Positions 16,044-24,897 of a DNA stretch of 32,024 nt are shown here, one piece after another. Made by a program: the position numbers and the translations under genes. Every line of letters begins with the position of its first letter. The stretch's first letter is position 1. Location: assembly GCF_009296165.1 (NCBI RefSeq), contig NZ_VUAZ01000006.1, positions 1 through 32,024 on the forward strand, read 5' to 3'. Under the pieces are notes generated by a model. The model saw only the letters and a list, made by a program, of their open reading frames with translations. It did no database searches and was not told the DNA's origin. Origin of the DNA: Pseudomonas kitaguniensis. Its GTDB lineage: Bacteria > Pseudomonadota > Gammaproteobacteria > Pseudomonadales > Pseudomonadaceae.

Positions 16044-17669
16044 TTACATCTGAAACTGCTTCAGCAACCGGTTCAAGTCGAGCGCGAGGTTGCTCAGTTC
16101 CGACGTTGCAATCGCCGTTTGACTAGACCCCTGCGCCGTCTGGCTTGACAGGTCACGGATGCTGACCAGGCTGCGATCCACTTCCCTGGCCACCTGGGCC
16201 TGCTCTTCCGACGCGGTCGCAATCAACACATTGCGCTCGGTGATATTGTCGATCGATTCGGTTATTTCGACCAACGCGGCGCCCGCGCCTTGAGCCGTAT
16301 CCAGCGTTCGCTGAGCCTGGGCATTGGTGTGGGTCATTGCCGACACCGCCGCGCCAGTGCCTTTTTGAATCGAGCTGATCATCTGCTCGATCTCGCTGGT
16401 TGACTGCTGCGTGCGGTGCGCCAGCGCTCTGACTTCATCGGCCACCACTGCGAAACCTCGACCGGCTTCACCGGCACGCGCGGCTTCAATGGCGGCATTC
16501 AGCGCGAGCAAATTGGTTTGCTCGGCGATGGCCCTGATCACGTCCAGCACCTTGCTGATGTCGGTCGCCATCACCTCAAGCCCTTGCACTTCCCGGGAAG
16601 CGGCTTCAACGTTGCCGACCATCAAGCTGATTGCCTGCACGGTTTCATCCACGCGGGCACGCCCCGCAAGCGCTGCGCTATTGGAGCGGTTGGCAGCTTG
16701 CGAGGCGGCGGCGGCGTTTCTCGCCACTTCTTCTACCGCTGCGCTCATCTCGGTGACGGCGGTGGCTGCCATCTCGACCTCGTTATTCTGGCGCTGCATG
16801 CCTTTGTTCGCGTCCTCGGTGACGGCATGCATTTCTTCAGACGTCGACGCCAACTGATTAGACGAATCGGCGATCGAGGAAAGCGTATTGCGCAAACCGT
16901 TTTGCATGGCTTTCAGCGCCAGCATGAGCCTGGCAACTTCGTCGCGCCCTTGCACCTCGATGACTTCGCTGAGGTCGTTTTTGGCAATGCGCTCAGCGAT
17001 GGCGAGCGACTGGCTGAGCGGGCGGGTAACGCTGCGGGTATACAGCAGCGCAAGCACAATTGCCGCCAATGTGCCGATCAAGATAAACGCAGTCACGATC
17101 AGTGTGGACTGTTCGTAGCTGCGCGTGGCGTCATCGCCAGCCTTTTTAGCCTTGTTGTTGTTCAGCTCAATCATCTGTTTGATGGAGCCTTCTACGGTGT
17201 CAGCCGATTGCTTCATCGCCTCGCTGGATAATTTAACCGCGTCATCCAGGCTGTTGGCTGCGATCAGCGCCAGGTATTGCTCCTGTACTTGCTGATAACT
17301 GGCATAGCGCTCCGACAGCTCAGCAAAAAACTGTTTGCCAGCAGGCGTTACGATCAGTGGTTGCAACGTCGATAGCAGATCGAGGATGTTTGCCCGGGCT
17401 TTGTTGAGGTCCACCAGCGCTTGCGTTTTGCGAATGGCTGGCTCGATAGGGTTGCGCAGCCGTGAGTTTAGGCCGCGTATGTTAGTGAATTCCTTGTCAA
17501 CCTGGCCCAGCAGGGCAATGCTCGGCACGACGTTGGTTTCGACGAATTTTTCAGCAGTGTTTAAGATTGAGGCCTGTTTGAGGGCAATCAGCCCCTGCGC
17601 AATAATCATCAGGCAGAAAAACCCGAAGAACAGGGCAGAGCGCGGGGCAAGGTTTAGTTTACGTAACAT
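16044..17669 (-). CDS. Methyl-accepting chemotaxis protein with 4-helix-bundle sensor
   Basis: A 541-residue transmembrane chemoreceptor. Membrane helix 1 (about residues 12-30) and helix 2 (about 190-212) flank a periplasmic helical sensor of about 160 residues, of the 4HB_MCP type. A HAMP domain follows ([26 protein letters not shown]). The signalling hairpin tip ([36 protein letters not shown]) is intact. I chose the ATG at 17669, which has GAGG nine bases before it and the standard [13 protein letters not shown] opening; an upstream start is not needed. There is no C-terminal CheR-binding pentapeptide: the protein ends LLKQFQM. The ligand is unknown. It is a lone gene, probably under flagellar control, though no promoter was identified. 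Confidence 0.92.
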   Translation of the reverse strand: MLRKLNLAPRSALFFGFFCLMIIAQGLIALKQASILNTAEKFVETNVVPSIALLGQVDKEFTNIRGLNSRLRNPIEPAIRKTQALVDLNKARANILDLLSTLQPLIVTPAGKQFFAELSERYASYQQVQEQYLALIAANSLDDAVKLSSEAMKQSADTVEGSIKQMIELNNNKAKKAGDDATRSYEQSTLIVTAFILIGTLAAIVLALLYTRSVTRPLSQSLAIAERIAKNDLSEVIEVQGRDEVARLMLALKAMQNGLRNTLSSIADSSNQLASTSEEMHAVTEDANKGMQRQNNEVEMAATAVTEMSAAVEEVARNAAAASQAANRSNSAALAGRARVDETVQAISLMVGNVEAASREVQGLEVMATDISKVLDVIRAIAEQTNLLALNAAIEAARAGEAGRGFAVVADEVRALAHRTQQSTSEIEQMISSIQKGTGAAVSAMTHTNAQAQRTLDTAQGAGAALVEITESIDNITERNVLIATASEEQAQVAREVDRSLVSIRDLSSQTAQGSSQTAIATSELSNLALDLNRLLKQFQM

Positions 17670-17843
17670 GATAGAGAGCCTCTTTTTGTGGTTATCTCTA
17701 TTTCGTCGCACCCATAATTGCCTTAAGTACCGCTCGTCGGAGGTGAGCGGTTAATGGCTTTTTAGTGGCATTTAAAATATTACAGAATGTAACAGCGCCA
17801 ATTTTGCTGCCCCGGCAGCCCTCGCATTCCCTATCGCCTTACA

Positions 17844-18287
17844 TCATGCCTCCGTCAGCGGCGGCAGTCGGCGTTTGACCGGGGTTTTCTTGACAATGGC
17901 AGTGTTGGTTTCTGCATACGCGTTAAGGCGGTCGAGCAGGGTGTCGAGGTGGTCCATCGTGCGCACGTGCAGGCGCGCGATAAAACAGTCCTCACCCGTG
18001 ACCTTGTCGCACTCGGTGAACTCGGGGATCGCCTGGATCTGGCGCTCTACTTCCTGCAACTTGCCCGGCAAAGGCCGAATGCGCACGATCGCTTGCAGCA
18101 AGTAGCCGAAATGCGTGGGGTCGATGTCGACGGTGTAGTGCGTCAGCACGCCGCGCTCTTCAAGGCGGCGCAAGCGTTCGCCGACGCTGGGCGATGACAG
18201 CCCCGTGATGCCCGCCAAGGCCTTGAGCGACAAGCGCGAGTCTTGCATCAGGGCCGAGATCAGCTGCTGGTCGATGGTGTCAATCAT
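17844..18287 (-). CDS. Lrp/AsnC-family transcriptional regulator
   Basis: A 147-residue regulator. The N-terminal helix-turn-helix reads DSRLSLKALAGITGLSSPSVGERLRRLEERGVL (about 16-48). The C-terminal RAM domain (about 65-140) includes FTECDKVTGEDCFIARLHVRTMDHLD, the region that binds amino-acid effectors and forms oligomers. It is divergent from an EamA-type exporter gene with a 109-base shared promoter region. That arrangement is common for Lrp-type regulators that control an adjacent amino-acid exporter. Repeated GGCACAA-type motifs in the gap support direct control of both genes. The effector is not readable from the sequence. Confidence 0.92.
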   Translation of the reverse strand: MIDTIDQQLISALMQDSRLSLKALAGITGLSSPSVGERLRRLEERGVLTHYTVDIDPTHFGYLLQAIVRIRPLPGKLQEVERQIQAIPEFTECDKVTGEDCFIARLHVRTMDHLDTLLDRLNAYAETNTAIVKKTPVKRRLPPLTEA

Positions 18288-18408
18288 GCTTTGTGCCTAA
18301 TAAGAAAAGGTCAAACAACGGTTTTGCCTTGTTTAGTCGCTGGAGCGGTCGACCGCCAGATTGCCATAATTGTGCCTCATCCGAGGAGCATCAATTATGC
18401 ACAAAGCA
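18287..18408. promoter_or_regulatory. Repeated motif in the lrp/eamA divergent promoter
   Basis: TTAGGCACAAAGCA (minus strand, 18300-18287) abuts the regulator start. TTATGCACAAAGCA (plus strand, 18395-18408) spans the exporter start and differs in one base. Together they form an inverted repeat of the 10-mer GCACAAAGCA about 100 bases apart. A third related site, GGCACAATTATGGCA, lies on the minus strand at 18377-18363. Lrp-family octamers typically bind several spaced sites, so autoregulation plus exporter control is likely. Both outer copies touch start codons, so part of the right copy is constrained by coding (Met-His-Lys-Ala). Confidence 0.5.
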
Positions 18409-19299
18409 GTTCGTCGAGGTTCGTGGGAGATGGTCGCCGCTATGCTGATCTCAGGCACCATTGGCTGGTTCGTGCTGGTGTCGGGTGTGTCGGTGATCGA
18501 AGTGGTGTTCTGGCGCTGCGTGATTGGCGCGCTGACGTTGTTGTGGGTGTGTGCGTTGCTGGGTTACTTGCGGCTCGACCTGATCACCTCGACCCAATTC
18601 GCCTTGGCGATGCTCAGCGGCGTGGCCATCGTGGGTAATTGGCTGCTGTTGTTTGAATCCTATTCGCGCGCGTCGATTGCCATTAGTACCGCGGTGTACA
18701 ACGTGCAACCGTTTATGTTGGTGATGCTGGCGGCGGTGTTTCTCGGTGAAAAGATCACGCTGCAAAAACTCACATGGCTGGGCGTTGCGTTCTTGGGCAT
18801 GTTGGCGATTGTCACCGCCCACGGCGAGCAGCAAAGTGGCGCGGCTGATTATCTGGCCGGCGTGTTGCTGGCGCTGGGCGCGGCATTTTTGTATGCGATT
18901 GCAGCGCTGATCATCAAGCGCCTGAAGGACGTGCCGCCGCACTTGATGGCGTTGATCCAGGTGGTCACCGGCGCGGTGTTGCTGGCGCCGTTAGTGCCCT
19001 GGAACAGTTTGCCCACAGCCTCAAATAGCTGGGCGGCGCTGATCACGCTGGGCGTGGTACACACCGGCTTGATGTATGTATTGCTGTACGGTGCGATCCA
19101 AAAGCTGCCCACCGCGATTACTGGAGCGCTGTCGTTTATCTACCCGGTTGCGGCTATTTTTGTCGATTGGATTGCCTTCGGCCATCGCCTGGGCTGGCTG
19201 CAATGGCTGGGGGTGGCGGCGATTCTGTTGGCGGCTGCGGGGTTGCAGCGGGGCTGGACGCTGCCACGCAGGCCTGCTGTGGCCAGCAGGCCTCTGTGA
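18397..19299 (+). CDS. EamA/DMT-family membrane transporter
   Basis: A 300-residue protein with ten predicted membrane segments in two EamA repeats. Motifs include MLISGTIGWFVLVSGVSVIEVVFWRC at the start, ISTAVYNVQPFMLVMLAAVFLGEKIT closing the first repeat, and GALSFIYPVAAIFVDWIAFGHRL near the end. I chose the ATG at 18397 because GAGGAG lies nine bases before it; the frame is open further upstream without a ribosome site. Members export amino acids or other small metabolites. The divergent Lrp-type regulator suggests an amino-acid exporter. The last codons include a perfect hairpin (19270-19293). Confidence 0.88.
   Translation: MHKAVRRGSWEMVAAMLISGTIGWFVLVSGVSVIEVVFWRCVIGALTLLWVCALLGYLRLDLITSTQFALAMLSGVAIVGNWLLLFESYSRASIAISTAVYNVQPFMLVMLAAVFLGEKITLQKLTWLGVAFLGMLAIVTAHGEQQSGAADYLAGVLLALGAAFLYAIAALIIKRLKDVPPHLMALIQVVTGAVLLAPLVPWNSLPTASNSWAALITLGVVHTGLMYVLLYGAIQKLPTAITGALSFIYPVAAIFVDWIAFGHRLGWLQWLGVAAILLAAAGLQRGWTLPRRPAVASRPL
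19270..19293. terminator. Perfect 10-bp hairpin at the end of the exporter gene
   Basis: AGGCCTGCTG, a four-base loop TGGC and CAGCAGGCCT form an uninterrupted stem that ends six bases before the exporter's last base. The next gene converges and ends at 19334, so the hairpin could block read-through from both sides. No T-run follows on either strand, so it may instead act as an mRNA-stabilising hairpin. Confidence 0.45.
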
Positions 19300-19333
19300 T
19301 CAGCGAGCTCGCCATAGCAGGCCCGCTTTTCAG

Positions 19334-21322
19334 TCAGTGCGGTGCGCGGCTGATGGTCTTGAGCAGATCATCCGGGCTGATGTGCCCCACCACGCTGCCC
19401 GGTTGCGGCAACCCAAGGATGTGCCCCTTGATCTTGCCCACCACATGCATCTCGCACGGCTTGCAGTCGAACTTCAAGGTCAGCACTTCGTCGCCATGAA
19501 TCAACTGCATCGGCGCCACTTTGGTTTTCACGCCGGTCACGCCCTTCGCCTGTTTTGGGCACAGGTTGAACGAGAAACGCAGGCAGTGCTTGGTGATCAT
19601 CACCGGCACTTCGCCGGTTTCTTCGTGGGCTTCGAAGGCGGCGTCGATCAGCTTCACGCCGTGACGATGGTAAAACTCGCGCGCCTTCTGGTTGTAGACG
19701 TTGGCCAGGAACGACAGGTGCGCTTCGGGGTACACCGGCGGCGGCGAAGTCTCGGCCTTGCGCCCACCGCGCGGGTGAGCGGCGATGCGTGCAGCGGTGA
19801 GTGCTTCGATCACTTCGCGGCGCAATGCCTTGAGCTGCGAATTGGGGATGAAGAACGCCTGCGGTGCATCCAGCTCGACAGCGGTGGCGTGGTACTCGGT
19901 GGTGCCGAGCTGGCCGAGCAGATCGCGCAAGGTGTCCAGCGCCTGTTCCGGCTTGTTCGCCACGCCGAACGGGCCGGGCAGGGTAACGCTGGCGCTGATG
20001 CCTTCTTCGCTGGTGGCGGTCACGTGCAACTGGTCTTCGCGCAAGCGAGCGGCCCACGACAAGCCAATACGGCGCTCGGCCGAGGTTTTCTGCAGGGCTT
20101 GCTGCCAGTTATGGTCGAGGTTGCGGTTCAGCGGGTGGTTGGGGCGCAACTGATGCAGGCCGGCCGGCATCTCATTCGGTTCGACGCGGTAGCGGTAACG
20201 CTTTTCGCCGTCTTCTTCGAACTCGCCTTTAGGCTCGGCGATGTTGGCGCGAAAACCCACCACTTCGCGTTTTACCAGCACATTCAGGCCGTCGCCGTTG
20301 GACAGCGGCTCATGGGTGACCACTTGCAGGTCGCGTTTGCCGGCTTTTTCTACCACGCCGACCGGCAGGCCGGTGAAGGTCGGGGTATCGAAGGCGCCAA
20401 TATCGATCTTGCGGTCACTGACAAAGTAGTCAGTGCTGCCACGGTGGAAGGTTTTTTCCGGGTCGGGCAGGAAGAAGTGCGCGGTACGCCCGCTGGACGC
20501 ACGGGCCAGGTCTGGGCGGTCTTCGAGGATTTCGTCGAGGCGCTGGCGGTAATAGGCGGTGATGTTCTTCACATAGCCCATGTCTTTGTAGCGGCCTTCG
20601 ATCTTGAACGATCGCACACCGGCATCCACCAGCGCGCGCAGGTTGGCGCTCTGGTTGTTGTCTTTCATCGACAGCAAGTGTTTTTCAAAGGCGACCACGC
20701 GGCCTTGGTCATCTTTCAAGGTGTACGGCAGGCGGCACGCCTGCGAGCAGTCGCCACGGTTGGCGCTGCGGCCATTCTGCGCGTGCGAGATATTGCACTG
20801 CCCGGAGAACGCCACGCACAAGGCGCCGTGAATAAAGAACTCGATGGCGGCGTCGGTTTCGTCGGCAATCGCGCGAATTTCCTGCAGGTTCAGCTCGCGG
20901 GCCAATACCAACTGCGAGAAACCGGCCTGGTCGAGAAACTTCGCGCGGCCGAGGGTGCGGATGTCGGTCTGGGTACTTGCGTGCAGCTCAATCGGCGGAA
21001 TATCCAGCTCCATCACGCCCAAGTCCTGCACGATCAACGCATCAACGCCAGCGTCATACAGCTGATGGATCAGCTTGCGCGCGGGTTCCAGCTCATTGTC
21101 ATGCAGGATGGTGTTGATGGTGGTGAAGACGCGGGCGTGGTAACGCCGGGCGAATTCGACCAGTTGAGCAATATCGCTCACCTCGTTACACGCATTGTGG
21201 CGCGCGCCGAAGCTTGGGCCGCCGATGTAGATGGCGTCGGCGCCATGCAAGATAGCCTCGCGCGCGATGGCGACATCGCGGGCAGGGCTGAGCAATTCCA
21301 GGTGATGCTTGGGCAAGGACAT
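19334..21322 (-). CDS. rlhA: U32-family protein, 23S rRNA C2501 hydroxylase (RlhA-like)
   Basis: A 662-residue protein. It begins MSLPKHHLELLSPARDVAIAREAILHGADAIYIG, the U32 opening, and carries HASTQTDIR, LARELNLQEI, and the cysteine cluster Cys169, Cys176, Cys192, Cys196 (from ALCVAFSGQC to DCSQACR) expected to hold an iron-sulfur centre. A long C-terminal extension follows, as in E. coli RlhA (YdcP, about 650 residues). The shorter relative TrhP (YegQ, about 450) lacks that extension, so RlhA is the better call. RlhA hydroxylates cytidine 2501 of 23S rRNA; older annotation calls it a collagenase-like peptidase. The open frame reaches 21460, but family conservation begins at the ATG at 21322. 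A REPIN lies upstream. Confidence 0.85.
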   Translation of the reverse strand: MSLPKHHLELLSPARDVAIAREAILHGADAIYIGGPSFGARHNACNEVSDIAQLVEFARRYHARVFTTINTILHDNELEPARKLIHQLYDAGVDALIVQDLGVMELDIPPIELHASTQTDIRTLGRAKFLDQAGFSQLVLARELNLQEIRAIADETDAAIEFFIHGALCVAFSGQCNISHAQNGRSANRGDCSQACRLPYTLKDDQGRVVAFEKHLLSMKDNNQSANLRALVDAGVRSFKIEGRYKDMGYVKNITAYYRQRLDEILEDRPDLARASSGRTAHFFLPDPEKTFHRGSTDYFVSDRKIDIGAFDTPTFTGLPVGVVEKAGKRDLQVVTHEPLSNGDGLNVLVKREVVGFRANIAEPKGEFEEDGEKRYRYRVEPNEMPAGLHQLRPNHPLNRNLDHNWQQALQKTSAERRIGLSWAARLREDQLHVTATSEEGISASVTLPGPFGVANKPEQALDTLRDLLGQLGTTEYHATAVELDAPQAFFIPNSQLKALRREVIEALTAARIAAHPRGGRKAETSPPPVYPEAHLSFLANVYNQKAREFYHRHGVKLIDAAFEAHEETGEVPVMITKHCLRFSFNLCPKQAKGVTGVKTKVAPMQLIHGDEVLTLKFDCKPCEMHVVGKIKGHILGLPQPGSVVGHISPDDLLKTISRAPH

Positions 21323-21411
21323 AGTTTTTTTAGTCAGGCTTGTCACGGTTGAGGTGCGCATTATGTGGCAGCTGGCGAGCTTTAGCGAGACTGCCAGCGT
21401 CAGCACGCTTT

Positions 21412-21498
21412 TGTGGGAGCGGGCTTGCTCGCGATGCAGGCAACTCGATACAGCAGGCATACCGGGTTGATGCTATCGCGAGCAAGCCCGCTCCCACA
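21412..21498. repeat. REPIN (inverted REP doublet), copy 3
   Basis: An 87-base element with the same outer arms as the copies at 311 and 6483. Its loop, ATGCAGGCAACTCGATACAG and on, reads in the same orientation as copy 1. It lies between the ridA stop (21501, minus) and the start of the U32 gene, so it sits inside a possible co-directional transcript and close to the U32 promoter. Confidence 0.93.
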
Positions 21499-21500
21499 AT

Positions 21501-21881
21501 TCAGGCCTTGGCGGCCATCGCGGTGACTTCCACGCGCATGCCGTCAACGGCCAGGGCGGCGACGCCTACCGCGGCGCGAACCGGCCATGGCGTGGCGAAA
21601 TAGCGTTTGTAGACCGCGTTAAACGCAGCGCGGTCGGCCATGTCGGTGAGGTAGATGGTCAGGTGCATCACGCGGTCCATCGAGCTGCCGGCTTTTTCCA
21701 GCGCAACCTTCAGGGCTTGCAGGGTGCATTCGCTTTGCAGCGTTATATCGCCAAGCTCCAGGCTGCCATCGGCGCGGGTCGGGATCTGGGTAGACACCAG
21801 AATCCCGTTGAAGCCAATAACGTCGGAGGAAATCGAGTCGGCATCGGGGTCGGGGGTGTAGCTCAGGTCGTGGTTGGCCAT
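21501..21881 (-). CDS. RidA-family protein (enamine/imine deaminase)
   Basis: A 126-residue protein of the YjgF/YER057c/UK114 family. The catalytic arginine is Arg102 in PWPVRAAVGVAAL, and the C-terminal VDGMRVEVTAMA carries the conserved glutamate of the active-site cleft. VIGFNGILVSTQIP near residue 21 and VMHLTIYLTDM near 71 are also typical. RidA hydrolyses reactive enamine and imine intermediates released by PLP enzymes. The N-terminus (MANHDLSYTPDPDADS) differs from the archetypal RidA, so this is probably one of the paralogous subfamilies that retain the arginine. AGGAA precedes the ATG by eight bases. It reads in the same direction as the U32 gene downstream but is separated from it by a REPIN. 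Confidence 0.9.
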   Translation of the reverse strand: MANHDLSYTPDPDADSISSDVIGFNGILVSTQIPTRADGSLELGDITLQSECTLQALKVALEKAGSSMDRVMHLTIYLTDMADRAAFNAVYKRYFATPWPVRAAVGVAALAVDGMRVEVTAMAAKA

Positions 21882-22080
21882 GTTGTGTTCCTGGCGGAAA
21901 AAAGAGTGCCAATTTAACCACAGACGCCGCGTACAACCTTACGTTTGCGGGGTTGCAACGCCGGGTAGCCAGCGAATATTTGACGTCAATTAATAATTAT
22001 TTTTTACCCATCAAGTCGCCTCTTTACCGGTCGATAGCCAACTGGAACACCTGGATTTTCCGCACGGCAGAGGCGACGTC

Positions 22081-23436
22081 ATGTTCAACAAAAAACTCAA
22101 AACAGAACTGGCGGCCAGGAGGGCCGACGTTACCGAGTACAAAGGACTGATTGCTGCACTCGAGCGCTCCATGGCCGTGGTCGAATTTGACCTTAACGGC
22201 AAGGTGTTACGCGCCAACGATAACTTTATGAGGACGATGGGTTACACCGCCGATCAATTGGCCAGCAAGTCGCACCGTGACTTTTGCTTGCCGGCGCTGA
22301 CCAACAGCCCTGCGTATACCGAGTTCTGGCGCGAACTCAAAGCCGGGAAGTTTGCTTCCGGCACGTTCAAACGTGTGCACAGCAGCGGCCGCACGGTGTG
22401 GTTGGAGGCCAGCTACAACCCGGTGCTGGATGAGCGCGGGCAAGCCATGAAAGTGGTCAAGTACGCGTTGGACGTGACCGACAAGGTCGAACAGGAAGCC
22501 GTCACTCGCAGCAAACTGACGGCATTGGATCGCGCCATGGCGGTGATCGAATTTGACCTGAACGGCCAGGTATTGGACGCCAACCCGAACTTTTTGCAGG
22601 TGATGGGTTACGCGTTGGCCGAAATCAAAGGCAAGCACCATCGTCTGTTTTGCGAACCCAGCTTGATCAACAGCAGCGAGTACGCCGATTTTTGGCGACG
22701 CTTGAACAACGGTGAATTTTTTACCGGGCAATTCAAACGCCTCGGCAAGCATGGCCGGGTCACGTGGCTGGAGGCCAGTTACAACCCGGTGTACGACGGT
22801 GAAGGCAAGCTGGTGAAAATCGTCAAGTTCGCCAGCGACATCACCGAGCGCGTCGAAAAGTTCGAAGAAGATTCGCGCGGTGCCTCTCGGGCGTACCATA
22901 TTTCCTCCGAAACCGAGCGGTTCGCCGAGCACGGCACACAGGTGATCCAGGACACCGCCAGTGAAATGCGCCGGATCGCCGATAACATCGGCACCTCGGC
23001 AAAGCTGGTGGGCCAGTTGGGCGAGCGCTCCGAGCAAATTACCGCCATCGTCAACACCATTCGCGGCATCGCCGACCAAACCAACTTGCTCGCGCTAAAC
23101 GCCGCCATCGAGGCTGCACGCGCAGGTGATCAGGGCCGTGGTTTCGCGGTGGTGGCGGATGAGGTCAGGCAACTGGCCGGGCGCACCAGCCGCTCTACGG
23201 CAGAAATTGCCGAGATGATCGGCATGATCCTCTCGGAAACCCGTGACGCCGTGACCAGCATGAACGCCACCCAGGAAGGCGCGCAGCGCGGCGTCAGCCT
23301 GGCCGACCAAGCGGGCTCGGTGATCTTGCAAATCCGCACCAGCACCAGCGATGCCGTCGAAGCGGTGAGCATGTTTGCCTCCAAACTGGATGAGTCGGAG
23401 GTGATTCCCAAAAGCGCTGTTGGCTGGGTAGGGTAG
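22081..23436 (+). CDS. Soluble PAS-PAS-MCP sensor, BdlA-like
   Basis: A 451-residue cytoplasmic chemoreceptor without membrane helices. Two tandem PAS domains (about 24-130 and 145-255) are clear duplicates, each containing MAV(V/I)EFDLNG, a GY loop, FWR and [10 protein letters not shown] compact signalling domain follows (about 270-440), with [41 protein letters not shown]. This architecture and length resemble BdlA of P. aeruginosa (417 residues), a biofilm-dispersion regulator linked to c-di-GMP, and Aer-like sensors. The tail after FASKLDE ([13 protein letters not shown]) is unusual. The ATG at 22081 is preceded by AGAGGCGA. Whether it serves dispersion or taxis cannot be decided from the sequence. 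Confidence 0.87.
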   Translation: MFNKKLKTELAARRADVTEYKGLIAALERSMAVVEFDLNGKVLRANDNFMRTMGYTADQLASKSHRDFCLPALTNSPAYTEFWRELKAGKFASGTFKRVHSSGRTVWLEASYNPVLDERGQAMKVVKYALDVTDKVEQEAVTRSKLTALDRAMAVIEFDLNGQVLDANPNFLQVMGYALAEIKGKHHRLFCEPSLINSSEYADFWRRLNNGEFFTGQFKRLGKHGRVTWLEASYNPVYDGEGKLVKIVKFASDITERVEKFEEDSRGASRAYHISSETERFAEHGTQVIQDTASEMRRIADNIGTSAKLVGQLGERSEQITAIVNTIRGIADQTNLLALNAAIEAARAGDQGRGFAVVADEVRQLAGRTSRSTAEIAEMIGMILSETRDAVTSMNATQEGAQRGVSLADQAGSVILQIRTSTSDAVEAVSMFASKLDESEVIPKSAVGWVG

Positions 23437-23462
23437 AGCCGGCCCATTAACTGCGCGCGCGA

Positions 23463-24254
23463 TTAACGCTGCTCAACCAGATTGAGGAAGCGTCGCGTGC
23501 GCGGGTTGTCGGGGTTGACCAGAATCTGCTGCGGCGAGCCATCCGCGACGATTTTACCGGCCTCCATAAACAACACCCGATCAGCGATGTCCTGGGCGAA
23601 CTTCATTTCATGCGTCACCAAGAGCATGGTCATCTGCTGCTCGTGAGCAATCGCGCGTATCACCGCCAACACTTCGCCGACCAATTCCGGGTCGAGGGCC
23701 GAGGTGACTTCGTCGAACAGCATCACCTGCGGCCGCATGGCCAATGCGCGGGCAATCGCCACGCGCTGTTGTTGCCCACCAGAAAGCTGGCTCGGGTACG
23801 CGTCGGCCTTGTGGCTCAAACCGACCAGGCCCAAGTATTGCTCTGCGCGGGCAGCGGCCTCGTCACGGCTGAGCTTCAATACGCGCAATGGCGCTTCGGT
23901 GATATTTTGCTGAACCGTCAGGTGCGGGAACAGGTTGAACTGCTGGAACACCATGCCCACGCGATGCACCACCGGTGCTCTTTTGGTGCCGGGCCAACGC
24001 CAGCCGGCAGGCTTTGCGGGCACCGGCGCGCCAGCCACTTCGATACGGCCGTGTTGGTAGGTTTCCAGCCCCTTGATCAAGCGCAGTACCGTGGATTTGC
24101 CGGAACCACTGGGGCCGATCAAGGCGACCTTTTGGCCTTGCGCAATGCTCAGGTCGAGGTGGTCGATGACCCGCGTTTTGCCAAAGTCTTTGACCACTTG
24201 CGTGAGCTGAATCTGTGCCGGCGCCAGGCGGTGAGGGTGGGCGAGATCAGTCAT
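23463..24254 (-). CDS. Polar amino-acid ABC transporter ATPase
   Basis: A 263-residue ATPase. Walker A is GPSGSGKST (about 52-60), the Q-loop is in MVFQQFNLFPHLTV, the signature is LSGGQQQRVAIARAL, Walker B is VMLFDEVTSALDP, and the switch histidine is in LLVTHEM. The sequence class is GlnQ/HisP, the polar amino-acid uptake family; an insert near residues 87-100 (KPAGWRWPGTKRAPV) recalls EhuA and related proteins. I chose the ATG at 24254, which overlaps the upstream permease stop by eight bases; an ATG 15 bases earlier is also possible. It is the last gene of a four-gene transport operon and drives import across the inner membrane. Confidence 0.92.
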   Translation of the reverse strand: MTDLAHPHRLAPAQIQLTQVVKDFGKTRVIDHLDLSIAQGQKVALIGPSGSGKSTVLRLIKGLETYQHGRIEVAGAPVPAKPAGWRWPGTKRAPVVHRVGMVFQQFNLFPHLTVQQNITEAPLRVLKLSRDEAAARAEQYLGLVGLSHKADAYPSQLSGGQQQRVAIARALAMRPQVMLFDEVTSALDPELVGEVLAVIRAIAHEQQMTMLLVTHEMKFAQDIADRVLFMEAGKIVADGSPQQILVNPDNPRTRRFLNLVEQR

Positions 24255-24897
24255 GGCTGCGCCTTTCAAGGTAGCGGAAGAACAGGGAGGTCGGCACGCT
24301 GATCGCCAGGAACATCAAAGCCATGACCGTGTAGGGTTCGTTGTAGCGGTAGGTCATGCCGGCGATCTGCTTGGCCGCCTGGAACAGTTCCGGAATGGTG
24401 ATCACCGCCAGCAGCGGGGTTTCCTTGAACATGCCGATCAGGTAGTTACCCAGAATCGGCAGCATCGGTTTGAGTGCTTGTGGCAACACCACCCGCCGCC
24501 ATGTGGTGGCGGTATCCAGGTCCAGCGCCTTGGCGGCCTCCCATTGACCGGCCGGCACGCCCTCGATGGCGCCGCGGTAGGCTTCGGCAATGTAGGCGCC
24601 GTAATAAAGCCCCAACCCGATAACGCCGGTCGAGATCGCGGGCAGGGTGATGCCAATTAGCGGGAAGGCGAAAAACAGCACATACAACTGCACCATCAAT
24701 GGCGTGTTGCGAAAGAAACTCAGGTAGCCGCGGCTCAGCGCGTGAAGCACGCCAACACGCGAGCGTTGCGCAATGGCCAGCGCCAACCCCAACAACACCG
24801 CAAGCAGAAACCCCAACACCACTACTTGCAGGGTCACCAGCAAGCCGAGCAACAGGTCGGGAACAATCGACCAGGCAAACGCGTAGTCGAAATTCAT
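24247..24897 (-). CDS. Polar amino-acid ABC transporter permease (second)
   Basis: A 216-residue HisM/GlnP-type permease with five predicted membrane helices. It shows the start LLLGLLVTLQVVVLGFLLAV, the FFRNTPLMVQLYVLFFAFP motif, and the ATPase-contact loop GQWEAAKALDLDTATTWRRVVLPQALKPMLP. It overlaps the preceding permease by four bases and the ATPase by eight. In this family two such permeases pair to form the channel. The order after the binding protein (permease, permease, ATPase) resembles ehuBCDA-type operons, where this position corresponds to EhuD. The substrate cannot be told from the permease. Confidence 0.9.
   Translation of the reverse strand: MNFDYAFAWSIVPDLLLGLLVTLQVVVLGFLLAVLLGLALAIAQRSRVGVLHALSRGYLSFFRNTPLMVQLYVLFFAFPLIGITLPAISTGVIGLGLYYGAYIAEAYRGAIEGVPAGQWEAAKALDLDTATTWRRVVLPQALKPMLPILGNYLIGMFKETPLLAVITIPELFQAAKQIAGMTYRYNEPYTVMALMFLAISVPTSLFFRYLERRSHD

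Noticed and set aside
19076..21352. A 758-codon open frame on the plus strand opposite the U32 gene
   Set aside because: It is the mirror of a well-supported U32 gene in GC-rich DNA; its translation has no family motifs and is rich in His, Gln, Val and Arg, as antisense frames are.
23037..23160. Possible recombination between the two MCP genes, because their signalling tips are alike
   Set aside because: The hairpin tip is the most conserved part of all chemoreceptors; the flanking regions differ fully, so shared ancestry of the domain explains the match.
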